NCBI RefSeq assembly: GCF_030272615.1
Contig: NC_081407.1
Span: 136,716,897-136,780,896 of the forward strand
DNA: 64,000 bases
Reading direction: 5' to 3'
From: Cryptomeria japonica
Lineage: Eukaryota; Streptophyta; Pinopsida; Cupressales; Cupressaceae
Below the pieces are notes generated by a model. That model worked only from the letters and a program-made list of their open reading frames with translations, had not been told where the DNA came from and did no database searches. The translations under genes were made by a program, and so were the position numbers. Shown piece after piece: positions 32,463 to 43,400 of the stretch; the stretch's first letter is position 1, and the number at the start of each line of letters is the position of its first letter.

Positions 32463-33356
32463 TCAGATCTCCAGCTATCTGTTCTTGTTTTTGAGAATTT
32501 TTGCATTGGAAGTAGATCTGGGGTTTTAGGAAGTTTTTTGTACTTAGGGATAAGCTTTTTTCTGAGCACTTTAGGCCTAAACCGACCTCACCATCATGCT
32601 CAGAAGGCCCAAAAACCTCTATAGTCATATAAAACTTGCTTGGTTTTGAATCTTGAGCATCTGAGGGTAATTTTTTCTCCAAAACCAGGTCGTACGACCC
32701 TGGCTCGTAAATCGAGAAAAAAATTCAAAAATAATTTTTTTTCCTTTTTACGGCATGCAGGCCGAATTTTTTATTTTTTCAAAAAAAATCTTCAAATTTT
32801 TTTTTTAAAAAGTCAAAAAAGGCAAAAAAGCAAACAAGGGTTTCAAATTTTTTGGGGGGATTTCTTTGTGCAGGGTTCCAGACCTGATAGTCCGGCCGCC
32901 GTATGGATGACCAAACTTCATGGTGTTGGATTTTTTTTTCGAATCTGCTGTTTGACTGTACTTTTTTTTAGTTAAAGTTGAGCCTCTTTTTTGCACTTTC
33001 GGAGCCGTAGAATGGGCAAACAGACTTCGTTTTTTGAAAATGAATAGGCCTTGGAAAGCTCTTAGCATTCTCTATTCAGATATGTGATCGTTTTTCTCAG
33101 AATTTTCATCAGGTACATGAGATATCAGTTTGAAGTTTTTTTTCTTATGCACTACTTCCTTCTCATTAGTATGTCCTAGGGTTTGGGTTTATCTATTGTG
33201 GGGGGTGTTTTTTTCTCGCTTTCTATCATTTATATCAGAAATCAAGAAAACCAAAACAAACAAAACAAACAAAACCTTTTACATCTTCTATCTATTCTGA
33301 AAGATCACATAATAAAATAAACCAACAAGTAGGTGCAGGTTCAGAGTTTTGTTTTC
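32463..33356 (+). other. leader between primer site and gag of the plus-strand copia element
   Basis: An 890-base leader with T-rich and A-rich runs (32720-32830) and no supportable frame. It is longer than usual for small copia elements. It would contain packaging signals if the element was ever mobile (inference). Confidence 0.5.
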
Positions 33357-34239
33357 ATGGCAGATCCTTCAGTTGAGTTGTTGAATTCATAGAACTATCA
33401 CACCTGGAAGCCCCGCATCATGAGGCTTCTCTAGGAATGAGGTTTGTGGTCTTCTTTGGATGAGGTTCAACCTTTATTGCAGTGTCCTTATGAGCTTCTT
33501 TAGCATAAAAACAAGATGGATGAGGCCATGGGTTTTCTCTCTTTACATGTCTCCGACAGTCTTATGTTTCACCTTGATGAGTTCCTCACTCCTTGGGCTA
33601 TGTGGTTGAAGTTTGATTCTCTCTTCGGGAGGGTTAATGAGATTCAAGCATTATAGATTGAGGCCGGTTTGGTTTTCTTGTCACCTGATTCCTTTCCCAC
33701 CAGTGAGGATTTATTTAACAAGTTCAAGACTACCCGATCTGTTCTTCACAGATGTGGCAAGATCAAGATAGACATAAAGTGCATTCACTTGATTCTTTCG
33801 AAGCTTCGGGGTCATTTTTTAGGTTTTTGCCTCTACCTTCTACTCCACCATGGATGGCTTGGGTGCTTGTTTCACCATGCCTACCTTTGATATTTTTTGT
33901 GAGCATTTATCTCATGAGCAGTCTCATCTTTCTCAGATGGATAAGCTCCCAGGCTCCAAAAACAAAGCATTGGTTGCTCAGTCCTCTAAGGAGAAGCAAA
34001 AGCAGAAACCAAAGCCCAAGAAGAATTCTGCAGGCAGTGAGTCTTCCTCCAAGCCACCTCTGAAGTCTGATTCTAAACCTCCATTTCCTCCAAAACAAGG
34101 GAAATCTTCACAATCTGGTGAGTCTTCCTCCAAGACTAAGAAGAAATCAGGAGATAGTTGCAGTTTTTGTGGCAAGGAAGGACATCCAATTTCCAGGTGT
34201 TGGAAACAATTAGAGGCTTTAGAAGAAGCCATGCAGTAG
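33357..34239 (+). pseudogene. copia gag with CCHC zinc knuckle, broken
   Basis: It starts at ATG 33357 (MADPSVELLN) and has stops at about 33390, 33432, 33438 and 33654. The capsid part has MGFLSLHVSDSLMFH, TPWAMWLKFDSLFG and PTSEDLFNKFKTTRSVL. After a frameshift near 33840 comes a Lys/Ser-rich stretch (SKEKQKQKPKPKK), then the knuckle CSFCGKEGHPISRC at 34161-34202, intact. The stop at 34237 is followed by protease in another frame. Confidence 0.88.
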
Positions 34240-34299
34240 CATCACATCTCCTCACCTCAGGTGTCTTCTCCTTCCACAAGCAAAGGTCATGCTCTCACT

Positions 34300-35640
34300 G
34301 CTTGAGCTTCAATCTATGGGTCCACATGGATGCTAGATTCTGGTGCTTCTCACCATATGACTCACACTTAGCAGTTGGTTACTTCTCTTACCTCTTGTGG
34401 TACTTCATAGATTGCAGTGGGTGATTCAGTTTAGCTTTCAGTCTTGGGTTCAAGTTCTGTCTCATTGGATGGGGGTAATCTACAGGATGTTTTGGTTGTC
34501 CTTGACATCTCGACAAACCTCATGTCCATTTATCAGATTTGCCACTCTAGCTCTGGTGAGACAATTGAGTTCTCACCACATGATGTGGTTATTCAAGACC
34601 TCCATGACTCTGATTTAGTTGTCACTACTAGGAGTGTTGATACTGCATCTCATCTATACAGATTTGATGGATTTGAGCCCTCTGAGGGTGCAGGTTCCTC
34701 TATTATAGAACATGCAGATTCCATGAGTAAGCTTTGGCATGAGCACTTGGGCCATGTCAATTATAGATATCTTCAGCAGATGAGTACACATGCACTTGTT
34801 CTTGGGCTCCCACAGATTTTCTACACTGATGGTGTTTGTCATGGTTATGTGCATGGCAAGCATCACAAAGATCCCTTTCTGAAGGGAAGAGCCTCTCGTG
34901 CTTTGGCACCCTTGGAGTTGATTCATAGTGATCTCATGTCATTTCCCACTCCTTTTTCTGGGGCCAAGTATGTACTCACTTTTATTGATGACTTCTCCAG
35001 ACGCACATGGGTGTACTTTCTTAAGTACAAGTCTAATGTCTTTGATTCATTTTGAATCTTCAAGACATTTATTGAGAAGCAGTTTGGTTGTTCTATTAGG
35101 CAGATACATACAAATAATGGGGGGGAGTATGTGAATCGATCTTTTAGAGATTTTTGCACTGAGCATGGTTTGCAGCATTAGTTTACTATTCCCTACACCC
35201 CTCAGCAGAATGGTTTTGCTAAGCGCAAGAACAGAACTTTATGAGAGATGGTGAATTGTATGATTCAGTCTAGGTCCATAGATTCATCTTTTTGGACTGA
35301 GGCAGTCAATTGTGCCAACTATATTCAGAATTAGATGCCTCACAAGGCGATTCAACATATGACTCCTAAGGAGGCTTGGTCTCATGACAAGCCTGATGTT
35401 TCTTTTTTCTGAGTGTTTGGCAGTGAGGCATGGGCTTTTATTCCTGATGCTCAGAGGAAAGTCATGGAGTGGAAGAGCCGACCCCTCATTTTTGTTGGCT
35501 ACTGTGAGGATGTTAAGGTGTATAGGTTGTTTGATCCTGATTCCAAAGAGGTCCTGTTTCAACGGGATGTTCAGTTTGATGGGCACCTTCCCACAATGGA
35601 TACCCCGACTCTAGTGTCTACTCCTCTGCCTACTCCGACC
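34300..35640 (+). pseudogene. copia protease and integrase, broken, catalytic residues altered
   Basis: Protease shows WMLDSGASHHMTH at about 34327. Pre-integrase follows with LWHEHLGHVNYRYL at 34735. The integrase core has HSDLMSFPTPF with the first Asp. In IHTNNGGEYVN (35104) the second catalytic Asp is Asn. In TPQQNGFAKRKNRT (35199) the catalytic Glu is Lys. Two of three catalytic residues are lost. Downstream are TPKEAWS, VFGSEAWAFIPD and RPLIFVGYCEDVKVYRLFDP. There are stops at about 35053, 35179, 35242, 35332 and 35410. The first zinc-pair region (DGVCHGYVHGKHHK) has also lost Cys. Confidence 0.9.
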
Positions 35641-37313
35641 ACTGCATCTCTTCAACATCTTTTTGAGGATGATTCTGATGATTGTGTTGATGATCCACCA
35701 TCCCCACCTCCACCTGCTCCACCTCAGATGCCCAAGTGGTCTCACCTTACTATTGAGGTGGCAGGTTCTATGGCCGGTGATCCTTCAAATACTCGTCGCG
35801 CCCATTCTCATACTGTGGGTTCTAGTCTTTTGAGTCATGCTATTTCAGATGATCCTCAAAAGTTTTCAGAGGCTACAAGACACCTTGAGTGAGATTGTGC
35901 TATGGAGGAGGAGTATTCTTCTTTGATGAGGAATCATACTTGGGATCTCTGTCCTCTTCCTAAGGGCAGAAAGATGGCTAGGTGTTGTTGGTTGTATCAC
36001 AATAAGTATGTTGATGATGGTTCCATTGATAAGTACAAAGAATGTCTTGTTGCGAAGGGTTTCTCACAGGTTGAGGGTATTGATTACTCTGAGACATTTG
36101 CCCCTGTCGCCAAGATGAACTCCATTCGCTTTGTACTCTCTCTTGCAACTTCTTAGGGATGTGAAGAGTGCCTTTTTGCATGGGGACCTACAAGAGGAAA
36201 TCTACATGGAGTAGCCTTAGGGATTTGTGCAGGACATTTCTTTGGTTTGCAAACTTCGACATTCAGTGTATGCTCAAATAGGCCCCTCGGGCTTGGTATG
36301 AGAAGATGGATTCTTTCTTTCTCTCCACTAGTTTCACCTGCAGTTATTCTGATCACACTATGTATATTCAGCTTCTTGAGGGTGACATCTTGATTCTTGT
36401 GCTATATGTTGATGATCTCCTCATCACAGGTAGCTCATCCTCTATGATTCAGCATATTCAGCGAGCCTTGATGGACCAGTTTGAGATGACAGATCCTGGT
36501 CTTATGCACTATTTCCTTGGTCTTTAGGTGATTTAGTCTTTTGATGGGATCTACATTTACTAGCAGAAGTATGCTCTTAACATGCTTCAGCATTTTGGCA
36601 TGCTTGATTGCAAGCCTGCTCCCACTCTGTTTCAGTCAGGGGTTGTTTTGATCACTACTTGTCCCACTCCTTCAGTAGATTCTACACTTTACAGGTAGTT
36701 GGTTCGAAGTTTGTTGTACCTGACTCACACTCATCCTGATATTTCCTTTGTGGTTGGCCTTGTCTCTTGATTCTCCCATGATCCTCATGAGAGTCATTGG
36801 CAAGCAACCAGACGTATTTTGCGGTACATTCAGGGCTCTAGTTCTCATGGCATTCACTAAACATCAGGGGAACCTCACATTGTTGGCTACACTGACTCAG
36901 ATTGGGCTGGTGATGTCACTGATCGGAAGTCTACTTTTGGCTTTGTTTTTTGTCTTGGCTCTAGTTCTATCACATAGTCTTGCAAGAAGTAGACTGCTCA
37001 AGCATTATCATCTATAGAGGTTGAGTACCGAGCTGTTGTACTTGCCATTCAGGAGATCTTATGGCTTCGCCAGTTGATGACTGAGTTTGGTTTTCCTCTT
37101 GATAGTCCCACTATTCTTTGGTGTGACAATCAGAGTGCTATTCATATTTCTCGCAACTCGATAGAGCATCAACTGATGAAGCACATTGAGCTTCACATTA
37201 ATTTCATCAACCAGTTGATTCAGGATGGTTCTCTCATTCTGGAGTACATTCCCACTATTGAGCAGGTTGTAGACATCTTCATGAAACCTTTTGCATCACT
37301 GCGCTATCTTTAG
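35641..37313 (+). pseudogene. copia reverse transcriptase and RNase H, broken
   Basis: After an acidic Pro-rich linker (DDPPSPPPPAPPQMP) the RT has MEEEYSSLMRNHTWDL at 35902 and LVAKGFSQVEGIDYSETFAP. A frameshift and stops follow at 36150-36230, where VKSAFLHG would be. The active site LYVDDLLITGSSS is at 36402, and MTDPGLMHYFLGL follows. RNase H has DSDWAGDVTDRKSTFG (about 36898), SIEVEYRAV, and in the last open part (37074-37313) LWCDNQSAIHISRNSIEHQLMKHIELH and a FMKPF end. Stops are scattered over the whole region. Its end lies about 260 bases before the polypurine tract. Confidence 0.9.
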
Positions 37314-37566
37314 TTGCGCTCTATGCTTGGGGTAAAGAAATTTGTCCTTTGGGGGTCTTTCTGAGGCCTTCCTTCCTTCTTCTTCTTTCAGCATGTTCTT
37401 TTATCTCTATTTGGAGAGGAGTTTTTTCCCATTGGGTTTTCTCCTTTTTCTCCATTTCATAGAGATTTCATTGTATTTGGGTACCTGATCAGACCTTGTT
37501 GTTGGGACTCATCTTTCCTGCTTTCAGTAGTTGTTCTAGGTTTTAGCTTCTCCCTAAGTCTAGCTT

Positions 37567-37575
37567 AAGGGGGGT
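37567..37575 (+). promoter_or_regulatory. polypurine tract of the plus-strand copia element
   Basis: AAGGGGGGT lies directly before the 3' LTR start TGTTAGAG. Confidence 0.88.
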
Positions 37576-37941
37576 TGTTAGAGTAATCGAGTCTTTACTT
37601 GATTAATCAAACAATATTTGTTTAATTCTTTAAGTTCCCTATTATCTTTTTACACTTAAGCTAACATTAGGTGCAAAATTATTAATTCTTTTATTAATTA
37701 TTATGTGCAAGCCTAGGGTTTTCCCTTTTTAGGGTTTCTTGACCTATTAGAGGTTAATTATTTTCTTTGTATCTATTATTACATTACAATTTTGGTGAAT
37801 ATTGAGCTCTCATCTTTTGAGCATATTTTTCCATGTTTTTGTCTTTCAGATTATTTGCTTCCTTGCTTCTCCTTGTAATAGATTATTTAGCTCGCTGAAG
37901 ATCTTCAGGCTCCTGTGGGGTTGTATTTCTCAACTCTCACA
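37576..37941 (+). repeat. 3' LTR of the plus-strand copia element
   Basis: 366 bp, same termini as 32085-32450. Mismatches cluster in the last 40 bases and are mainly transitions. Confidence 0.95.
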
Positions 37942-38418
37942 AATTTGTCATAATTAGTTTGCACAATTTTCTCCCAATTTTTCATAACTTGAAAGAGCAA
38001 TTTGTCATGAAATTATTGTCAATCAATTTGTCATGAAATTCTTGTCAATCAATTTGCCACAAATCATGCCAATTCCTTATTTTGTTGCCCTTTTTGAATC
38101 CTCATCAAATTGTCTATAAATTGAGCACTCTTTTCTCAATCATGGCTAACCACAATTCGAGTACCCTCATGCTGTCACTTTCACTTTTCATCTTTGCTTT
38201 CAATCACGCTTTGCACTTGTAGGTGAAACCCACATAATTTGGAGGCAAACGAATAACAATGGAGTCCAAGGAAGGAGATTTCTGTATATGGTTGATGTTT
38301 TCATTTTGAAATCTTGTATTTCTTCCTCTATTGAATGTGATATGATCAATGTCTTAGCTTGTCATGTTTTGTGGTTGCATAACTTAGGCTTTGATGTTTT
38401 CCATTTTCTTACCTCACA

Positions 38419-38933
38419 GTGGGTACCAACCACATAGAAACTATCTGGGACATTGACCCTAGAAAGGGTTGCGTACACCCACCAAACAATTTACATTAAA
38501 CCATAGATAGAAACTAGAACTACATACTTTACGTCTTGATCCCATGTCAAAACGGGTATGTAGGTAGTCTAGGGGCAGAGTTGTCCCTTGTACTTAGGCA
38601 TTCGGGGATGGGGATTAGGATTTGGTTTTGGGTGAGTAGTTGGTTCTCAAAGCTCCTTGGCATTTTAATCAAATGGTGTAGATACTAATTGGGAGATTTA
38701 AAAAAAAAAATATACGCATACTCGGAAGGGGTCCCGTATGGATTCACTTGACTTCCCAAGGCTTTAGGCCATATTCCAAGGTGGAATTCAAGCTTGTATT
38801 ATGTTATTTTATTTATTCCTAAGGACGATGACCTCAGGGCACTCCTAGTAGAGGAGTGTAGTTCTTAGAGAGTGACTCAGGATCCGGATGGTCCCGATGA
38901 GTCTAAATCTCTGGCCAGAGCACTTCCTACCTT
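38419..38933 (+). other. leader-like internal sequence following the Tat-like LTR
   Basis: It begins GTGGGTACCAACCACATAG and holds GATCCCATGTCAAAACGGG then TATGTAGGTAGTC (38538-38570), a block that resembles the region after the 5' LTR of Tat-type elements (from memory of such elements, not searched). No supportable frame. If correct, the LTR at 30855-38418 also serves as the 5' LTR of a second, mostly lost element. Confidence 0.45.
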
Positions 38934-39110
38934 GAATTGGACAGATGCCTGCCCCATTTGGGTAGATGCCTATCCCGAATTGGATAGATGCCTACCCCGT
39001 TTGGGTAGATGCCTATCCCGAATTGGATAGATGAAACATCTTGACCCATATGGTTAGATGCTCATCCCGGATGGATGAATGCCTATTCTATTTGGATAGA
39101 TGTTGAGAGT
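38934..39110 (+). repeat. 43-nt minisatellite made of two alternating 21-22-nt halves
   Basis: The unit is GAATTGGATAGATGCCTACC then TTTGGGTAGATGCCTATCCC, at 38934, 38977 and 39020, then decaying copies to 39110. Each half contains the word AGATGCCTA, so the repeat is a dimer of a shorter ancestor. Confidence 0.85.
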
Positions 39111-40460
39111 AAGCGATTGAATCAAACACAATTAAGAATAAATAAATAAAAAATAGTCAAAATTTTTTGGGTTGAGTAGAGGGTTATTACAAGAAAAATT
39201 GACCAATGACAACAAATGCATATCAAAACACTTCTAATTTTTTTTTAAGTTTTGCCTATTATTTAAAAGTAATGGCCTAATAATTACCTATTACTTGTAA
39301 AGTTAAGATTGAGTAATTATTATATACTTATTTTAAAAGTACACAAGAGTAACTCATAAAATTGAACAATGATACATTGACACATAAAGTACATAATAAG
39401 ACATACCTTAATGCATACATTTTCAATTCAATTTTTCTCAAAAATATATTAGAAATTTAATAAAAATTAGATCCCTATAACAATAATTTTAACTTCTCAA
39501 CTTATCTAAAAAGACAATATTTTTTAATAAAAAAGACCAATTATACAATGGCACACTCCGATCACTACTATGATGATATATATCAAAACATTACTATATT
39601 TTTTGAGTTTTATTCATTAATTGAAAAGTTGCGACCTAATAATTGCATATCACTTGTAAAGTTAAGATTGAGTAATTAATATATATGTATTTTAAAAATA
39701 TACAAAAATAAATAATTAAAAATGATAGTTGATACATTAACACATAAAATGTATAATAAACATTACTATATTTTTTGAGTTTTATTCGTTAATTGAAAAG
39801 TTATGACCTAATAATTGCATATTACTTGTAAAGTTAAGATTGAATAATTAATATATATGTATTTTAAAAATATACAAAAATAAATAATTAAAAATGTTAG
39901 TTGATACATTAACACATAAAATATATAATAAAATATACCTGCATACATATATTTCAATTCAACCATTCTAAAAGAATAAAATAAATAAAAACTGAAACCT
40001 TTTAAAGAATAACTTTAACTTCTCAACATAATCTAAAAAAAACACACAATTATTATTTTTATCTACCTATAAAAATACAAAATTAAAATACATGGCTAGT
40101 GAATCATCTTCCATAATGTTGTCTCGCTATTCCACACTTAGCTGCGAGTGGAAATAGTCCGTACGAAGTGCGTGCTGTAAAGAAATGAAAGTACATTTTT
40201 ATATTGCTATTGCAGATCAAATCTAGTGCATTTTCAACCAACTTGATGACTATATATTTTATGGGGCAGCCCAAGAAAAGCATGTGAAATTAAAGTCCTA
40301 TTTTCAATGATTAAATTTGGAATGGGGGTAAGAATAAAATGAAGAGAAATAATTGGATAAGAAATATATGAAGTGAAAACGTGGGCAATGATTCATATGA
40401 CACTTTGGTCTTAGTTGCAATGCCCACTAAGTAACAAATGGTTGAGTTGACCACCATATT
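39111..40460. other. AT-rich non-coding region with short direct repeats
   Basis: I see no gene. Two adjacent 172-bp direct repeats are at 39588-39931 and a more diverged relative is at about 39221-39412. Short stretches at 40120-40190 (CACTTAGCTGCGAGTGG, GTACGAAGTGCGTGC) are unusually GC-rich for the surroundings, with no assignable function. Confidence 0.6.
39588..39931 (+). repeat. two adjacent 172-bp direct repeats
   Basis: Both units start ACATTACTATATTTTTTGAG and end in ACACATAAAATNTATAATAAA. They differ at only about eight positions by eye, so the duplication is younger than the third, diverged relative at 39221-39412. Confidence 0.85.
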
Positions 40461-43400
40461 CTTTTTGCTTTTACTCATATTTAGTGATATTAAGTAGACC
40501 CTCTTTGTACTATTCTTGTCTCCCACAAATAGAAATATTCAAATCCATTATATTCCTAGTTTGAGCCATTCTCCCCATTTTAAATTTTAAAAGATTTCCC
40601 ACTAAGAGATTTTGTCATCCATCTGGAGACTAAGGGTGAAGAGCATCTGGAGATTAGGGGTGAAGAAGAATCGTTTTGAAGTGGGGGGAGGCCACTTCCT
40701 CTATCTAAACTTAAAAAGTGGTCAAGATTGTGCCTTTTTATAGATTAGGCTCATTCCTATCTTTTTATTTGACACCGTTAGTTTGAGAATATGATTGATT
40801 CTAAGGTTCTTCATATGAATAGTCATGAATCATGATTTAACTCTTCAAGGAACTAAGCATTCTAATGGTCCTCTATATGGAACATTGATATTTTGGGAAA
40901 AAAACAACTTACAACTTGCTTGTCTTAAATGTTTTATTTTTGTGCTAGAAAAAGTGCAAATTCTAATATCTTTTTGGTATGTTAGTTTTTGGTTAATGAA
41001 TGTGGAATTGTTGTGATAAAATTAGAATATCCATACCATTTCTTTTCTAAATTTGTGCCCACTTTGATAGGAATGTCTTATTATAGTATCATGTAGACTA
41101 GTGGCATATTCTTGTTAATATATAGACAAATGATAAATTCTTATTCTAATTTTGGCTAAGAATCTAATATATATATATATATATATATGCAATTATTCTT
41201 ATCCTTGTGCATTTTCTACTTATTCATAATTCACCTCACTAGTGTTAATTTCCATCTATATATTCCTCACCTCACGATCATCATCTTGTCATTAAGATTG
41301 TTTTTGTATGGCTTGGGATTTGTCGAAGTCAATCATTTGGAGGGGGATAATGATCTTCAAATCTCAATATTTTAAATTCAAATTTTAATTTACTCTCCCC
41401 ATTCTATTATCCATTATGAACGAACTTAGAAAATATTTTATGTGACATATTACCTTGCCATATTATTTAAATATAATTAGTGTGTGCTTGATTTCATATT
41501 ATGGGTTGTTACGACACACTTTAACTAGACAAAGAATAATAAATGAATAAAATATACATTCATATAGGCCATGCACACATATATATGAACGATTTATTTA
41601 ATTTGTGTCATGACCATTAATTTGGTCCATAAAAACGTTTGACTTAAGAGATCTTGTTCTCCTATTGACCTAACAAGCTCATCAATAATATACAAACCAC
41701 TTTGGTAGATTGAAATTTATAAAAAGTGAAGGAAAACACCCTTTTAGATCACCATTCAATAATATGTTTCTTGTATGTCTCAAATCAATTCCTTGTAATA
41801 AATCCAGACTATAATAGTTTGAAACAACCTTATCAAGCTTCAAATGAAAACACAAGATTTGATTTGGCAGTTCATGACTAATACATTCATCAAGGTAAGC
41901 CAAAAATAATTAGTGATAGTAGATCATCAATTTAAAATGACATCAATTTGATTATATCATGCCATTAATCCTAAAACTGAGTATGTATATCCCCTTTATT
42001 TAACTATCACATATACTTTAATTAAATTGTTACTCCTAGCTCTTATGCCTAGGTTAATTAAATTATTCTTATTTATTGTATTTATTTAATTAACCTACAT
42101 TTAATAAATAGATATTATTTTTTCTTTATAATTTGTCAAATTTGACATTTTCTTGCATGACTTAGGATTTACCTTACACTTTTTCTCCTTCTTTAGGGTT
42201 TTATAATTTATTCTTTTGATTGCTTATCTTTAATAACAAATTTTTCCAATGTTTGATTTATTTCCTATGTGATTATTTGTTATTCTGTCTTTAGGGATTC
42301 ATTTTTCATTACATGATCTTCATTCTAGAGTTTAACATTAAGGTGATGTTTCACATCTATTTTTTCTAATTGATTATTCTTTATCTTAGATTTGACTAGT
42401 TTTATTATATTTTTAAGTGGTTTATGGGTAAATGCACAAAGTTGAGTCCACTTAGAGTGGAAATTTCAGACTTAGTAAAAAACATGAAAATGTATTGAAC
42501 GAAACAAGATCTCATTTTTTTGATCCCATTATGCTTCGGGATCTTGAGCCAAAATTTGAAATGGGATCATGTTTCATGGTAGGATCCCAAGCCTAAAACT
42601 ACAAAATGGGATCTTGTTTCTTTTTTTCTATTCAAAATGACTTATATATACATGAAATATAACATTTTTGTTTTTTTATACTTCAAGTTATATCTCATGT
42701 ACATATTGATAGGATGTTTAAGAGTGGTTTTAGATCTTTAGGAGTTATTATTTTTGCTTTTTCACCTACTTATTACTTATATTTAGTGATAGTAGACTCT
42801 CTTGTACTATTTGTGTCTCCCACAAATAGAAATATTCAAATGCATAATATTCCTAGTTTGAGCCATTCAATTTCTAAAGATCTCACTTGTCCCCAATTTA
42901 AATTTGAAAACATTTCCCACTAAATGATGCATCCTTACATTTAAGATATTTTTTCATGCATCTATAGATTAAGTGTGAAGAATAACCATTATGAAGTGGG
43001 GGAGACATGTATCTAAACTTAAAAAAGTGGTCAACATTGTACCTTTTGTAGATCAAGCCTTTCCATTTTTCTTTAGACTCATTATCATTGTGAAGTGGGA
43101 AAGACATGTATCTAAACTTAAAAAGTGGTCAAGATTGTGCCTTTTTTATATTCAAGGCTTTCACTTTTGCTTTAGATTCATTCCTATCTTTTTATTTGAC
43201 ACCGTTGTTTGAGAATATGATTATTTCCAAAGTTCTTCATATTGTAACATGTATGAATTTTCATGAATCATGATTTAACTCTATGCATACATGCAAATTC
43301 AAGGATATTTTGAATTCAAATATCAAATAAGGATTCCAATGCTCCTCTATCTAGATTTATAGAAACATTGATATTTTGGGAAAAAACAAGTTACAACTTG

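Larger units (their letters stand above)
32085..37941 (+). mobile_element. complete but dead Ty1/copia element with 366-bp LTRs
   Basis: Two 366-bp LTRs (TGTTAGAGTAA...CTCTCACA), target duplication AATTT (32080-32084 and 37942-37946), an exact initiator-Met primer site, a polypurine tract, and the order gag, protease, integrase, RT, RNase H. By eye I count about 21 mismatches and no gaps between the LTRs, close to 6 percent, so it is an old insertion. The short LTR and single CCHC knuckle separate it from the SIRE-like elements. It is in a non-SIRE copia lineage that I do not name. Stops in every domain and altered integrase catalytic residues show it is inactive. Confidence 0.95.
30855..38418 (+). 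repeat. LTR of the Tat-like family, split by a copia element
   Basis: It starts TGTAGGCATCTAAAAATGGC and probably ends TTACCTCACA at 38418. Without the 5857-bp copia insertion and its target duplication it is about 1.70 kb, close to the solo LTRs of the same family (1495 and 1626 bp). Both flanks look like internal sequence: a polypurine tract on the left and a leader-like region on the right. It may be shared by two elements. Confidence 0.75.

Noticed and set aside
33978-34232. 84-codon minus-strand frame with DSRLESDF-like acidic residues
   Set aside because: Antisense to the Lys/Ser-rich linker and zinc knuckle of copia gag, which has clear motifs on the plus strand.
41162-41188. TA-repeat as a possible promoter or origin
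   Set aside because: Plain microsatellite inside the non-coding 2.3-kb unit, not shared by the other two copies.
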